A DNA stretch of 64,000 bases from assembly GCF_022201045.2 (NCBI RefSeq), contig NC_068559.1:3074501-3138500 (forward strand), written 5' to 3'. The notes beneath the pieces are model-generated. The model had not been told where the DNA came from, searched no databases, and was given only the letters and a program-made list of their open reading frames with translations. Below, piece by piece: positions 34,216 through 46,815 of this stretch; positions within the stretch are counted from its first letter, which is position 1, and each line of letters opens with the position of its first letter. The stretch is from Citrus sinensis (taxonomy: Eukaryota > Streptophyta > Magnoliopsida > Sapindales > Rutaceae). Position numbers and translations under genes: made by a program.

Positions 34216-35229
34216 GCTCAATAAATCACAAGTTTGAGGGGGGTGAGAAATTCCAAATCAATTGCGCAAATTCAAGCCAAACCCATATACACGATAAAAT
34301 CCTATACTGTTCACCATGCCAACTTCAACATTAAGAAACTCAATTACCGAAATTCACGCCAACCCCAGATATCTGACAAAACCCTAACATTTAACCATCC
34401 CCGTTTTAAGAGCTCAATGTAAAATTTAAGCACGCCCAGAAGCTTATAATAGAAACCCCTCATCAATAGGTTGACTTAACAGAGGACTAAACATATTATA
34501 ATTAACCCAAGTGCGAGAACCCATATCAGATCAAGCACAAACTCTGAAAGCTGCCACTGCACAATGAAAAGTTTAAACAATAAATCAAACATTTATCCAT
34601 CAAAATCAGCAATTAATCACCAAACCAGTTCAAAAAATGAAAAAAAAATGGCACAAAATCAACAGAACATACAATAACTCAAGTTTTAATAAGAAACCCA
34701 CAAATCAAAAGAAAAAATTAAGCTTAAATCTTTGAATCTCGTCCCATCATCAATAAAACTAAGAGAACAAAAACATTATCAATAAAAACCCAAATGACTG
34801 AAACCCAGTAGTTCCTTTTTTTTTTTTCCATCTGTATTCCTCTGATGCGTAAACAACATATACGGCTAATACATGCATGTATGTATGTTGCTACAAGTAG
34901 AAAGGAGGAGAGTGATTGGATTTGTGACTTACGCAGTGAGTTACGCAGAAGATGCCATGAACAGGAGGTGGATGATTTGTGAGAACAAAAGAGGAGAGTG
35001 AGTGAAGGATGATAGAAGGAAGATTGGAAGTGGGGAAAAATGAAAGGGTTAAAACGGTAATCTTATGGTCTTTTTTTTCTTTTCAATGGTTTCTTTCTTT
35101 GTATTTTGACTCCAACGGACTGCGTGAGCCATATTCCCTTTTTGTTTTCCGCGCACTCTCACATTTTGCTCTCTCCACGTACTTTTATTTATTTTTTTTT
35201 AATTTCTATTCTACGATCATGGCTACTGT
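34216..35229 (-). promoter_or_regulatory. MKP1 leader and promoter region
   Basis: The minus-strand 5-prime region of MKP1. A GTAAGT donor near 34932 and a T-rich tract ending in GAG just before the ATG suggest a long leader intron of about 700 bp, so the transcript probably begins near or above 35000. No TATA box was confidently chosen. The right edge is the target site of hAT element B. Confidence 0.45.
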
Positions 35230-36222
35230 TAGGGGTGGGCAAAATAACCGATCCGACCCGATCCGATTCGAAATAAATTGAGTTCGGATCGGATCGGATT
35301 GATCATAATACCCGATCAGATGAAATGTTGCCAACCCGATCGAATCATAATCGGATCGGGTGAAATCCGATCCAATCCGACAACCCGAACGGGTTGGCTT
35401 AAAGAAGAAAGTAAACAACCCTCACTGATTACAGCACACATGCATCCAGCAACAAGCAGTCAAGCACCAGTGACGCCACAGAGCACAGGGCAACAGACCA
35501 CACGCTACACAGCCTCACACACCACACACGTATACGGCACACATCATAAAGATGGAGGCACAAAACCAGTAGAGATAGAGGCACAAAAACAATAGACCAC
35601 ACACTCAACGCACCCAGCAGCCTCACTCCCCTCCCTCACGCCTCACGGCCTCCCCCTCAAGCCTCAACGAGAGACCACACAGCACACACCAACCTTTGCT
35701 CCCCTCCCTCACGCCTCATGGGTCACTGCCCCACCCTCAAGTCAACACTCAACACCGCCAACGCCAAGTAGAAACACACACACACACACACACACAGCCG
35801 CAGCCAACACATGCTTGCCACAATCACCGCCGACGCCAACCACCAGTCGATCTACTGCTCCGCGAGGACCGCAACTAGATCTGCTGCTACCACCTACCGA
35901 TCTGCTGTCTCCGCGCCTCCACACACTTCATCACCGAGTTTCTCCTCCAAGTTCCATTCGAAATCCACAAGCGGCAGCCCGAATTTTTGTTTTGAGTTTA
36001 GTTCAAATACGAACAGTTGTAATGTGTAATAGATTATATAACATATGTTAAATCATTGATTAGGAATTGTTAACCGAACCCGATCCGAACCGAATTAAAC
36101 CTGATTTTTTTATCCAATCGGGTCGGGTTGTCAATTCGGGTTGAATTCGGATGAGTTTTTGTTCGATCCGATCAACCCGAAATCCGATCGAGTTGATCCG
36201 AACCCGATTTTGCCCAGCCCTA
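35230..36222. mobile_element. Non-autonomous hAT-type element B
   Basis: Perfect 8-bp duplication GCTACTGT at 35222-35229 and 36223-36230. The inverted ends are TAGGGGTGGGCAAAAT and, from the right, TAGGGCTGGGCAAAAT. Both subterminal regions are packed with short GATCCGA/CGGATC and CCCGA words in both orientations, typical of hAT subterminal binding-site clusters. The interior is CA/CCT-rich with a (CA)n tract at 35775-35798 and unlike the AT-rich ends, and may be captured host sequence. No transposase. Confidence 0.9.
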
Positions 36223-36342
36223 GCTACTGTTATGAGATACTCATACAAGGATGGTTCTATTAAATTTAGATAGCTCAATCATAATGTTACTCAAACATTT
36301 TCTCAAAATGTTCGGAACCCTAATTAACCTATAATATGTCTA

Positions 36343-36789
36343 AGAAGTTGTTTGTTAAATATCTGGAATCTGAAATTTTATTAATTTCAGACCTTTTCTA
36401 AAATTTGCTTGTTTGGTTTTTGGAATTTCTATTTGATTTTCAGATATTTACATCTGAATAGAAAATGTAAACTTTTGTGACTTTTATTTGAATAGAAAAA
36501 TATCATAATGACAAGCAAATATTATATTCTAAAAATATTTCTGTAAAATAATTTATTTTCTAAATTATAAAATCTAATCCTCTTTTTTTTTTAATTTACA
36601 AGGATATAAATGTCAAACAACTAAGTTTAAGATTTTTTTTATTATAAAAACAAACAAGATGCTACTTATATTCATATATTATAAAAAGAAAAATAAACAT
36701 GTCATTCAAGTTTTTGTATTCAGACTTATTCAGACTTTAGAAAAATTCAAACTCATTTAGATTTCAGACAAAAAAACAAACACTACTTA
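36343..36789. mobile_element. MITE-like element
   Basis: The ends are imperfect inverted repeats: AAGAAGTTGTTTGTTAAAT on the left and AAGTAGTGTTTGTTTTTTT read inward from the right, followed on both sides by TCTGRAATCTRAA-type sequence and several further CAGAC/GTCTG words. AT-rich, non-coding, about 450 bp. Target duplication is not clear. Confidence 0.55.
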
Positions 36790-37875
36790 AATGTTAGTTA
36801 AATAACTTTATTATGATTCAACCATCTGTTATGGTGGAGCGTTAGTTAGATAGCTCATAATATGATTCATTATAGATATTTTGCTAGGAACCTGTAAATC
36901 CATACTTAATTTACAATCTGTCAAGATACTGCTCAAATAACTTATTATGATGCAACATCTCGTTAGGAATTATTTTTTAGAGACTCAAATGTAATTTTAA
37001 AAAGTTAAAAGTTAATTTTATTTTTGGTATTTAAAAAAATTGGTAAAATCACTCTATTTTACAAACAGATTCTGTAAAGAAAGAAAGTAGTAGATTTTTA
37101 AAATCTAATTTTAAGAATCAATTTTGTACTTAATTTCAATTTGATATATGTCTGCACATATATTATAAAAATAAAAAATTATCCTTATTTAATTAGAAAA
37201 TAAAATTATTAAATTAAAGAGTTATTATTATTACCAATTATATTAAAATAATAAAACAAAAACTTTATTTTAGTTATCAATTATTATAAATACACAATAA
37301 ACAAATATTTTATATACAAAATTTATAAATATGTAAACAAATTTTATTTAATATTATATCTATTTTAGTAATTTATATTTACACAACAGTTCAAAAGTAA
37401 GGTTTGCTAAATATAAACGATTGTTTTTAAAATTCACAGTACTTTTAAATATAAATTTAAAAGCAAACACACACACACACACACAAATTAGATATAATTT
37501 CAAATATTAAGAAGAAGATCTCACCTTATTTATCAAGAAAGAAAATTGGTTTGAACTTCTTTTTATCTAATGCACATTTGATAAACACAAATTATAAAAT
37601 AAACGGATTTATTATTCCTTCACAAAGACACCAAGTAATTGTATTGGAATCAAATCGTGACCGAAAAAGCTTCTTTAGTTGTATGATCTTGACATCAGAG
37701 TATCTTCTTTTTACATAATTATGTCAAAGAATATGGCATAGTCTCCATTTCCCTAATAAATAATAGGGAAAAAAAATAAAGAGTGCTTAGACACAGGTAG
37801 AATTTTTGCTTAAACGAATTTTGCCACTACATAACAAAAAGTGACCATATGGTTTGGTTTCTATATGTTGATATA
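36790..37875. other. Intergenic, AT-rich
   Basis: Very AT-rich, with a (CA)n microsatellite at 37467-37485. No gene, RNA or bounded element recognised. Confidence 0.45.
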
Positions 37876-37891
37876 GTCTGGAACTAGATTT

Positions 37892-38273
37892 TTTTTTTTT
37901 TTTGAAGTCTGTTATACACAGATATTAAAGTCTGTTATACACAGATATTACTGACATTACATCAGACATTACAATTAATATTTACAATCATACTATATAA
38001 CTGGGACCACCATCATACATTGACACACTGAAGTATATGCCCAGATATTTTAAACTCTCTCTAATATTCGAGGGGTGCCTGCTCCACTCACATTTCGTAA
38101 GGGAGAGACTGTCTCCACTCACATTTCGTAAGGGAGAGACTGTCTCCACTCAATTAATTGATAATTGAGGAAGAACTGAAACTAACCTCCATAATGCTCT
38201 TATGGAGGCTCGAACCCTTGCACTCAACATTGTAAGTGCAAGGCTTCTCCCATTGGACCAAAGACCCATTGGT
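37892..38273 (-). mobile_element. SINE-like element with target duplication
   Basis: Flanked by GTCTGGAACTAGATTT (37876-37891) and GTCTGGAACTGGATTT (38274-38289), 15 of 16 identical. On minus it begins with a tRNA-like head (GGTCCAATGGGAGAAGCC as A-box region, GGTTCGAGCC as B box about 50 bp in) and ends in oligo-A (the T run at 37889-37903 on plus). It has two internal tandem duplications: a 23-24 bp unit near 37904-37950 (AAGTCTGTTATACACAGATA) and a 30-31 bp unit near 38090-38150 (CTCCACTCACATTTCGTAAG). Confidence 0.8.
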
Positions 38274-38289
38274 GTCTGGAACTGGATTT

Positions 38290-39485
38290 AGAAGAAAGTG
38301 TGTGGGAATTAGCGAAAGCCAATGAAAGAGAAAAGGAGAGAAAGTGCTTGGAGATGATACATTAAGGACAAATGCGAGATTAACAATGTCATGATCAGGA
38401 GAAGAGACTTTTTTGTGATGGTGAAGCTATCTGGGAATTATATTTGTATTAAATAATAATTAGTCATAATTACGTGGTTGTTAATAGTCCAAGCAGGGTC
38501 TAATTATGCCAGATAACTACAAAAGTTTTGACTTGAACCATATGCGAAAAGAATGCAGTATAAAATAATAATTGGGCCAACTCAGAGACTAATAAAGTTA
38601 TCTATGCTATTCCAGAGGTAAATAGATTATTTTTGTTTGTGTATTTTCTTTCTTTTTTTTTTAATCAAATTTTTTAATGTAAAAAGTTAGTTTAGTACAT
38701 TTGCTCATCTACTATTGCATCAAACAGTGACACAAATGTGAAAGGTCCCCTCCATTATCTCAAATCAGAAAGAGGGGGCAAAAAAAGAAGAAGAAAAGAA
38801 CCTTATTGTGCCAAAAACACTAGAAAATATTTCCTAATTTAGGAATGTGACCTAACCTAACTCACCAAACCAAACCCATGTTGCATTAATCAAACAAGAA
38901 GCGTAAGATACCACCATCTTCAAACCTAATGACAGTTACATTTGCCAGTTTTTATTCTTAAGGAACTGTTTCACAAAAATGAGAAACATGGATTCTCCTC
39001 ATGAGTCACCCATGACAATGAAATTTTCATTTTTCACCAAATAAAGTCTATCTTGAACTCATTATCAACCAATGGTAACGCACCAAAAAAAAAAAAAGCA
39101 CTTTTGTTCACAAGCTACTTTGAATTGAAAGTGCTTCAGTTCCTATATATGAAAGTAGTAAGTAAGAGTAAGACAACAACACAGCACATGGGAAAAGACT
39201 AAAGCCGGAGCCGTGTGGATCAACTTGGGCAATCAAACAACTTCGTTCACACTGCTCTCTTAGTTTTGTTTCATGTTCTGAATTTTCATCAAGAATTTGG
39301 ATAGACTCTGGCACATGAAATGTAAAATAAAAGTTAATATGAAGAAGAACAATTCCTATTAATGATTTTCTTTTCCTTTTTTTTTTTTCTAAATTATTGG
39401 ACAAGTTATCCTGCAAATTGAAGCAACAAAAAATATAGTTAAAAAAATTTAAAAATAAAAATAAAAAGCACGGAAGCCACTCTTA
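38290..39485. other. Intergenic spacer
   Basis: AT-rich spacer with no supported gene; the open frame at 39108-39416 has no family similarity. The left flank of the tRNA gene contains T-run terminator sequence on minus. Confidence 0.45.
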
Positions 39486-39557
39486 TATCAGAGCCAGGTT
39501 TCGATCCTGGGACCTGTGGGTTATGGGCCCACCACGCTTCCGCTGCGCCACTCTGAT
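39486..39557 (-). tRNA. Initiator tRNA-Met (CAT)
   Basis: 72-nt cloverleaf on minus. The acceptor ATCAGAG pairs with CTCTGAT; the D arm GTGGCGCAGCGGAAGC holds the A box; the anticodon arm GTGGGCCCATAACCCAC has CAT in the loop and the G-C run of initiators; the T arm CCAGGATCGAAACCTGG has the initiator-type ATCGA. Discriminator A. T runs just downstream on minus (from about 39466) supply a Pol III terminator. No intron. Confidence 0.95.
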
Positions 39558-40026
39558 TGTTGCTAGATGATGCCCAATCTATTTTATTTATCAATTTTAA
39601 AAATTTTCATACGAATAAAATCACCCTCCGGCCGTCAAATTAGAGTTTGGGAAGACACAATCAAGAAACAAAAACTGGAAGTCAAAGTCAAGATGAAGAC
39701 TGCTTGCTAACAATTAAGACAGGATCATCAACTGATTTAACTTTTCACTTTTCAGTCTTTGCTGGCTTGTTATTGAGACTGGAAGCATTGATATTGTCGA
39801 GAGAGGAAATGGTAAATGAGATTGAAACAACTGATGCAATAACTTATTAAAACGGCAGTCATAACCAAATCCTGTGGCCAGATTGACATGCATTTTACTC
39901 GAACATTAACGCCAATCGACTACAGTACAGGCCCGGGTTGCTGTGAACACACATATTCCTCGCGTGTAGGCATGCAGAATGCAGCTTCAGATCCATAAAC
40001 TTGGACCAATCTGACAAAGGAAAGAT
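39558..40026. other. Spacer and HEXO1 3-prime region
   Basis: Contains the HEXO1 downstream untranslated region on minus and the 5-prime flank of the initiator tRNA. No other gene. Confidence 0.4.
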
Positions 40027-43000
40027 TTATTGCACATAGCATGATCCAGGGCCAATTGGAGGTTCTCTCGCATACTTATTCAAGACTGGAGCAGCTTGAA
40101 CCCCACGCCTATTTAAAAGGCATCTGAAGTAGTGCAGTCGTGGTAATGCAGTTAATGTAATATTTCCAGAGGAAATCGCCTCCCTCCTACTCCACAAGCG
40201 CTCTGCAGGAAGCAAAAGTGGGAGCAAGTGAGACAAACTTATAATAAATGACCTCAACCAGTATAAATCTTCTACCAAAAGTGAAGGTAAAATTGGAAAG
40301 GACATCACTAAAAGTGAAGGTAAAATCTATTTCTCTAAATACTCTCCAGGGTTGGTTGAGGAGGATTGATTCACAGACCTCTTCAATGCAATATATCTAA
40401 CCAATTACATTACCCACTTGGTAACTGTAAGTCAGTAGTTGTATTTGAAATGTGCTCTTCAGTATCAAACTGACACCCTAAGAAAGAAAAACGAGTACAG
40501 CTTTAAAAAAGTTTACATCCTCACTACCCTCAATATATCGAACTTGCCGTTTGGTAAGGTTTTGACTTCTAATGAAGGATTCAATTTCATTGTGCAATCA
40601 TACCTGCAGCTGCAGCAGCGCGAGGCCATATTGTTTGGTGAATATCTGAGGTATCGGCTGTCTCACCCCACATGCAAACTTCCCCTCCAAGCACAAGCTC
40701 TTGGTTTGAAGGATCGGATATTCCCTCTAGCGGTTCAGCAGTGTAGACTTCATCCCAAGGAACATCAAGATGGTCAAGATACCAAAAACCTTGATTGCTG
40801 TAAATGCATCTAAAACCTTTTGCAACAGCTTTCGGACAGACACCACCTCCCAACCTTCAGCAACAAATAAACTGGTATTAGCTTGAAAGTCATACTTGCC
40901 AGAATTGACTGTGATACATTTTATACAAACGTGACAATAACTCACCAGTTATGCACAACCGTCCGTGGATTAAGGTTTGACGCAAATGAATTGAAGGTTT
41001 CCTCCCTGAAAGAAAAATAATCAGAAGTGTCCAAGACTTCCATTTTCTAGGCGTGACACGATTTGGACACTTATAACTGGGATATAGACCATTCTGTGGA
41101 GAAACCTCTTATTTCTTTGGAAATACTTTCGTGAGGAATATTGTTCATATTATGCACATATTTAAAAATCATTTCCATATTTTTTTTCTTTTGCAGATGC
41201 CCAGATTCCATTAACAGTTTAGATCCAGCCAGAGAACTCATTATGAATGAAAATCCAAGGGCAAAGTAAACTTAAAAATGCTACTAGCAATTTCATTGGC
41301 ACAGAAGAGGACAAACCAGTTGACAGGGGTCCAATTTTTTGATATTGCTATTTTTTGAGCTGTCAGTACAAAATATTGATATGCCTCCTTGGCAGTCATT
41401 TTGTGATCGCGAAGCCTGCAATTAGATAGATCAGTACAGTGAGCAAACATAAAAGATTGTTGAGTAAAAATCCCATTCATTCAGAATTCGAACAAAAGAA
41501 AAACCAATGATGGTTTAGCCTTGCTGCTGATTAATTAATGGCTCATGAAATTGTTTGTTCTTGTATAGACACTGAACAATTTTTGCAGGCTCAATAACAC
41601 AAAGTTAAGTCTGACTTCAAACCACAAACTGAGAACCACCATTCAGTGTCTAAATTACCTTATGGATGGTGAACCAAAAACTATTAAGGAATCAATCAAA
41701 TTCTGAGAACCATTTTAATTTCTAAAATATATTGACATCAAAATCCCATCGAAACTGATCTCCAATCCCAAGAAAGTTGAACAGTACGGATATTATCTTT
41801 TTATGATATTCTCTTTGTACATCCATGTAAACATGAAACAGTGGAGATCATAGAGATGAACAATAAGAGATAAATGGCTAAAACTCTTATGAGTGTAAGT
41901 TACAACAAACAACAGAAAGAAAGTCTAGTATATCTCTAAAAGGTTTACCACAACAGAAGTAAATGTAATAGTGTAAACTTAAAAAAAAAGTTTGTGATCA
42001 GATAGGATTCACAGGAAAAGGAGCAAGGAATCAATATATAGTGTATCCATTTGCTCACAGAATCTTTGGTACCCCAGGGACTAATATGGCAGTCAGGTTA
42101 TAAAAAATTTATCGAGTCATTATGTAACAAGTGAAAGATAATCAGCCAAAAGTGTTAGGGCTCATACCATTTCTTCACATGTGGAGTAGAGCTCCAGCAA
42201 TCTATCAAACATTGCAAAATTTCAAATAAATCATCAGAATACACACAAGCATGAATGTAACACCAAGAGAGTAATACTAACCCGTGTTCACCTCGTCACC
42301 ACCCAAGTGAAACAGCTCAAATGGGAAAATTTTTCTCAAATCTATGGTTGAAAAAAAAAAATCACATTACTATAAATAAAGTAATATATCCAGACAAACC
42401 CAAACATTTAATGGTCTCAATGCTATATATTTATCAAGCTCACAGATGAATAGTAGCTAACTTGCTCTTTCTAGAATCTGCAAGCATGACTATCAAGCAC
42501 ACTGGCAACATTTCTAATCAATTGTGCTGGTAATGAAAATTTATTTTTTATCAAATAATTGGATCGCACAAACAGAAAGTCACTTAAAAAGAAATCTTAA
42601 CCTGATAGAATGCCGGAAATCACTTCAAAAGTAAAATTTTTGGAAACATCAAGTGGCTCTCTACAGGATGGAGAAGGCCAAAGGTTAGGGTATCCAGCTC
42701 CCCTTCACAGAATCAATTGAAATTTCATGCATTAAGAGATAGTATATTAGTTCAGCAGTGCTATGAGTCAACAATGCTGCAAGTCAACACAACTTCCACC
42801 TACCGATGCTTCAGAACCAAACACTTTTAAACCTGTCTTGCACTTTCAGATAATAGTATTAACCGGGAAATACATCAATAAAAATTTACGAAACTTTACA
42901 ACTCTCTAATGATATAAAAACACCCACCACCAAAAAAAAAAAAAAAAAAGTGACAGATGATTTTGCACCTCAAAAAGTTAAATGATTTTGAAACTGAAGA

Positions 43001-45369
43001 ACAACTACAAAAAAGAAGCAAATCTTAATAATTCTTCTTTTATCCACAGAAAGTCAGGATGATAATTTGAGGCCGAAGTAATCAGCAGCCGGATAGTAGT
43101 AGTGTTAACAAGTGTCTTACCATGATTCGGCATGACCAGGGACATCTACTTCTGCCATAACATTGATGCCTGCCATAAACAATGTAATATAATTATAGAA
43201 AATAAAGAAACAAAAGTACGTTTAAAGCCAAGGAAATACAACAAACTCTTAAAAATGAAGTGCACCTCTCATCTTGGCGAAACTTCATTTAGCACATGAA
43301 ACATGAAAAGAGACAAAATTAGTTATTTATATTAACTTTATATAGTTATATAAAGATTACCAAATAAATCAGAACATGGATCCAGACATACCTTTAGGGC
43401 TGGAAAAAATAAAAGTAAACTGAATATATTTTTTGAAAAAGCTATACATATTTATATCATATAATTTTGGAAGCTAAAATATCTTATTACAGTTTCTCAC
43501 CACTTAATTTTATCATAGTCATCATATCTTTTTAAATTATTTTAGCTGTCAAAGTTCAGGGTGCTTTAATTTAAAATAAAAGAAAGTACTAGCTGTCCAC
43601 CAACTAGTATTCAACACAAGGAGCATCCAATGAAATTAATAAATTACAGAAATCAACAATCAAAATATCAATTTATATTGGGATCATGAGGAACGTGATA
43701 TTTTTAAGTCTTTGAAGTTTGACTAAGATAAATACTTGATCTAAGGCTTTTATAATCTTTAAAAGCCTGTAAATAATCCAGGAGTTGGATAGGATGTAAA
43801 AATCTTACCCGACAATTTCATGGGCATCCTCAACCGTGTAGCGCTCCCACTTTGAATATGCGCCCTTCCACAAATTTGGATATGTAGGCACTTCAAGAGG
43901 AAATGACTGCTCGTCTATGATATGCCAATGAAGGACATTCTACTGAATTCAACATCACAAAATTTATACACGAGATTAGATGGTTCAGTGCTGAAATCCA
44001 AATTATGAAATACATATAATAAGAGACAGGGTAGAAGCATATCTTACAAGTTTTGCATATGACATAGATTCAATTATCTGCTTAATGACATCTACTGGTA
44101 AATAGTGCCTTGATGTATCTACACAGATGCAAAGAAAATAAGTACTACACATACAAGAAAAAAGCAGAAGCTTTGCAACTTTACATTCTACATGAACAGA
44201 AAATTAAAGATTACCAATCAGAAGGCCACGAAATGCAAATCTTGGTTTGTCTTGGATGTACCACGGTGCTTTATATACTAGTACGGATTTAGTATCATAG
44301 TCAAAAGAACACAATTGGCTGAATGTCTAGAACAATACAGAACAAAATGAAAAATAAGAAGAGAGAAAAAGGAATCAATATGACTCCAAGCAATAACAAA
44401 GGGTACTGGAAAACATGTTTACAGCTTTTCTTGCCTAGTCGGACATGTAATTAGACAATAGTCATACATACCTCCAATCCTCGCAGAGCACCATAAACTG
44501 TATTTGCCTGCAAGGAAAATAAAATCCAAACAGAACTATACATCGATATCCTTGATAAGCTTAGTGAACTTCAAAAACCTACAATTACACATACATCTTT
44601 TTTCTATCATTCATTTTAATCACACAATTGATACGTTGAGGCCTAAATTGTTTAGTAAATATCCCCCTTAACTTGGCAGATAATGATTTTAATCCACAGT
44701 GCCTCCATCCGAAGCACACACTAAACAAGTCGTAATGGCAGTATCCACGAGACCATCGATTTAAGAGCAAATTCACTATACAAGAAACACAACTAAAAAG
44801 AAAAATGACCTCTATTGTTGCCTCTCCAATAATTGACAGCCCCTCATTCTTAGCCACCAACAAAGTGTAACTCTCATCAACACCAAGCTGCAACTGCTCA
44901 CGCACAAAAACAAAAATCCCCGAAGAATAAAAAGTCAAAAAATTTAGCACAAAAAATAAATAAACAAAAAGCGAAAACAAAACAAACCCACGTCTTCATT
45001 ATCCGAATGAACAACAATCTTCAATGTTCCAATATCAAAACCCCACGATCTCCTCTTTCTAAAATTATTAAACACAGAATGGGAATTAACCCCTTCGACT
45101 TCGTGCTCGAAAATAATAGCTTTGTATCTCTCGAACGCTTCTTTAACAATCTTCGAGCCCGACCCTTTTCCCGAAACGGAGAGATAAAGAGCTGGGTCAA
45201 CGGAGAGCGTGTCGTTACCGGAAGTGAATTGCGCTGGCAAAGGCCAGATGTAAGCGAGGGAATCGTCCACGTCGGTGGAGACAGAAAGGGAGGAAGTGAA
45301 AATGATGAGAAGTGCGGTGATGATTATAACTTTGAGAACTGAGAGATGTTCTTGGGATTTGAGCAACAT
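40027..45369 (-). CDS. HEXO1: Beta-N-acetylhexosaminidase (GH20)
   Basis: Fifteen exons: 44992-45369, 44810-44893, 44472-44507, 44215-44326, 44048-44118, 43809-43939, 43266-43282, 43121-43169, 42602-42702, 42282-42341, 42168-42201, 41317-41415, 40946-41005, 40604-40854, 40027-40202; all phases agree, 552 residues. A hydrophobic segment near residues 13-30 (VIIITALLIIFTSS) is a signal peptide or anchor; an N-terminal GH20b domain follows from the DDSLAYIWPLP region. The catalytic GH20 barrel has HWHIIDEQSFP, the HLGGDEVNTDCW motif with the Asp342-Glu343 acid pair, and GGEVCMWGETAD; it ends PPIGPGSCYVQ. It removes terminal GlcNAc from N-glycans, making paucimannosidic forms; Arabidopsis HEXO1 is vacuolar. 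Closest in wording to HEXO1 rather than HEXO2/3. Exon 7 is only 17 nt. Arabidopsis HEXO1 and MKP1 are adjacent, as here. Confidence 0.95.
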
Positions 45370-45818
45370 TGTGGTTTGGTTTACGGAGATTCCTTTGGAA
45401 AACCAAAGTGATCTGATGAACAGCTGCAGCGAAGCGAAAGTGGAGGAGAGATACCAGTTAGTCAGGTGAATGAACTCATAAAGACAGGACAAAAAGTAGT
45501 TACAGTTTTTACTCTTTTAAGCTGTTCTTTTAGCCGTAATGGCGGTAAACATCATGAATTTGCGGTGATGAAAATGATTGCGAATGTGCACAAATCATGA
45601 GTGGGAAGTGCAATTGGGTCCTGGCCAGTTTGGGTCAACAGTGGGAAAGAAAAAAATACAAAAATTAAACATTTCACAGAAGATTAAGGCGTTTGTTGAA
45701 ATTTGACTCATCAGTAACTTGCAAGCCTTTAAATTTATAATTTTGATGTTATGGCCTCCCTAAGTTTGTTGTTTCATAATTATGGTCCCCTTAGGACTGA
45801 AATCTTGGTTTCCCCAGG

Positions 45819-46091
45819 GTGGGTTTGGGATTGAAGTATTGTACCTTTTAAACTATAACTTGCTGTGAAAAAAAAAATTATAATTATAAAACAAAAGTTA
45901 ATAATATATAATAAATGTAAATTTTAAATAATAATTTTCATAAAATTATTAAAAATATAATAGATTTTTCATTATACAAATGAAAAATCATAGCAACATA
46001 ACTTTAAAACTACAGCAGTTAGTGTTTACCAAATATTTTAGTACTGTATCTTTTAAGCTATAGCTATCCAACATCAATAACAAACGCACCC
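45819..46091. mobile_element. MITE-like element
   Basis: The ends GGTGGGTTTGGGATTGAAG (left) and GGTGCGTTTGTTATTGATG (right, read inward) are inverted repeats. The inner arms also share AAACTATAACTT/AAGTTATGTTG-like words. About 270 bp, very AT-rich, without coding capacity. It sits upstream of HEXO1. The target duplication was not resolved. Confidence 0.5.
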
Positions 46092-46743
46092 TAAATACAA
46101 TATACTTGGGTACTTGATATCGGTATTGTATTATACGACTCCGTATTTGGAGCAAAAAAAATCTCAGATTCCTATGTTGAACAACTTTACGAAGAAGCAC
46201 AAAACTAGTCTGCAAGATATTGACTAAATGCAAAATGCACCTTGAAGAACTTTGTTGTTTTGGGCAATGTGGGCTCGGCCCTTACCACTTTTTCTTAAAG
46301 GTGTGAAACTGGGCTTTCAAAGTGAAGCCCAGATTATAATTTTTCAAGTGAATCTGCCGTGCCCCTCACTTTTTCTCCTCTCCAATTCAAAGTTCAAACC
46401 CACTTCGATGCATCATGAATCACACTTCTAGGAAAAATCTCTCTCTTCCATCCTTTTTACATCATATAATTGGGACTAAAAGTTTTATTAAACATATGTA
46501 TGTACAGTCAAACTACTTGAATTGGTGTTTCATGAAAAATCAATATGAACATAGATCGTTTTTGTTGTGAATTTCGGCTGCTTTACAAATACAATTTTGT
46601 AAAAGGATTGAAGAGTTTGGGTATAAATAATTCATTCCCTCAAATTTGTCAACAAATAAAAGATAAATAAATATTGCGAATAGATGTTTGTCGCCCTTTA
46701 TTTAATTGTTATATATATTAATTCGTGACGCATACGCCAACTT
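46092..46743. other. Intergenic spacer
   Basis: No supported gene. Contains the 5-prime flank of the tRNA-His gene. Confidence 0.4.
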
Positions 46744-46815
46744 GTGGCTGTAGTTTAGTGGTTAGAATTCTACGTTGTGGCCGTAGAGACCTGGGCTCGA
46801 ATCCCAGCAGCCACA
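46744..46815 (+). tRNA. tRNA-His (GTG)
   Basis: A 72-nt cloverleaf: the acceptor GTGGCTG pairs with CAGCCAC; the D arm TAGTTTAGTGGTTAGAA holds the A box; the anticodon arm TCTACGTTGTGGCCGTAGA has GTG; the T arm CTGGGCTCGAATCCCAG holds the B box. A T-run at 46819-46825 is a Pol III terminator. Intact, no intron. The nuclear context suggests a cytosolic tRNA. Confidence 0.95.

Noticed and set aside
34216-34221. MKP1 start two codons earlier
   Set aside because: The upstream codon is TTG; ATG 34215 is the first AUG in frame near the family N-terminus.
35278-36051. Several overlapping ORFs rich in His, Thr and Pro
   Set aside because: They are inside the CA/CCT-rich core of hAT element B; low-complexity frames on both strands with no domain.
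40262-40325. Repeated AAAAGTGAAGGTAAAAT beside HEXO1 exon 15
   Set aside because: A simple 17-19 bp duplication in an intron; no sign of a mobile element or regulatory array.
45370-45492. N-terminal extension of HEXO1
   Set aside because: The frame is open upstream, but has no ATG; the ATG at 45369 directly precedes the hydrophobic leader and fits the family.
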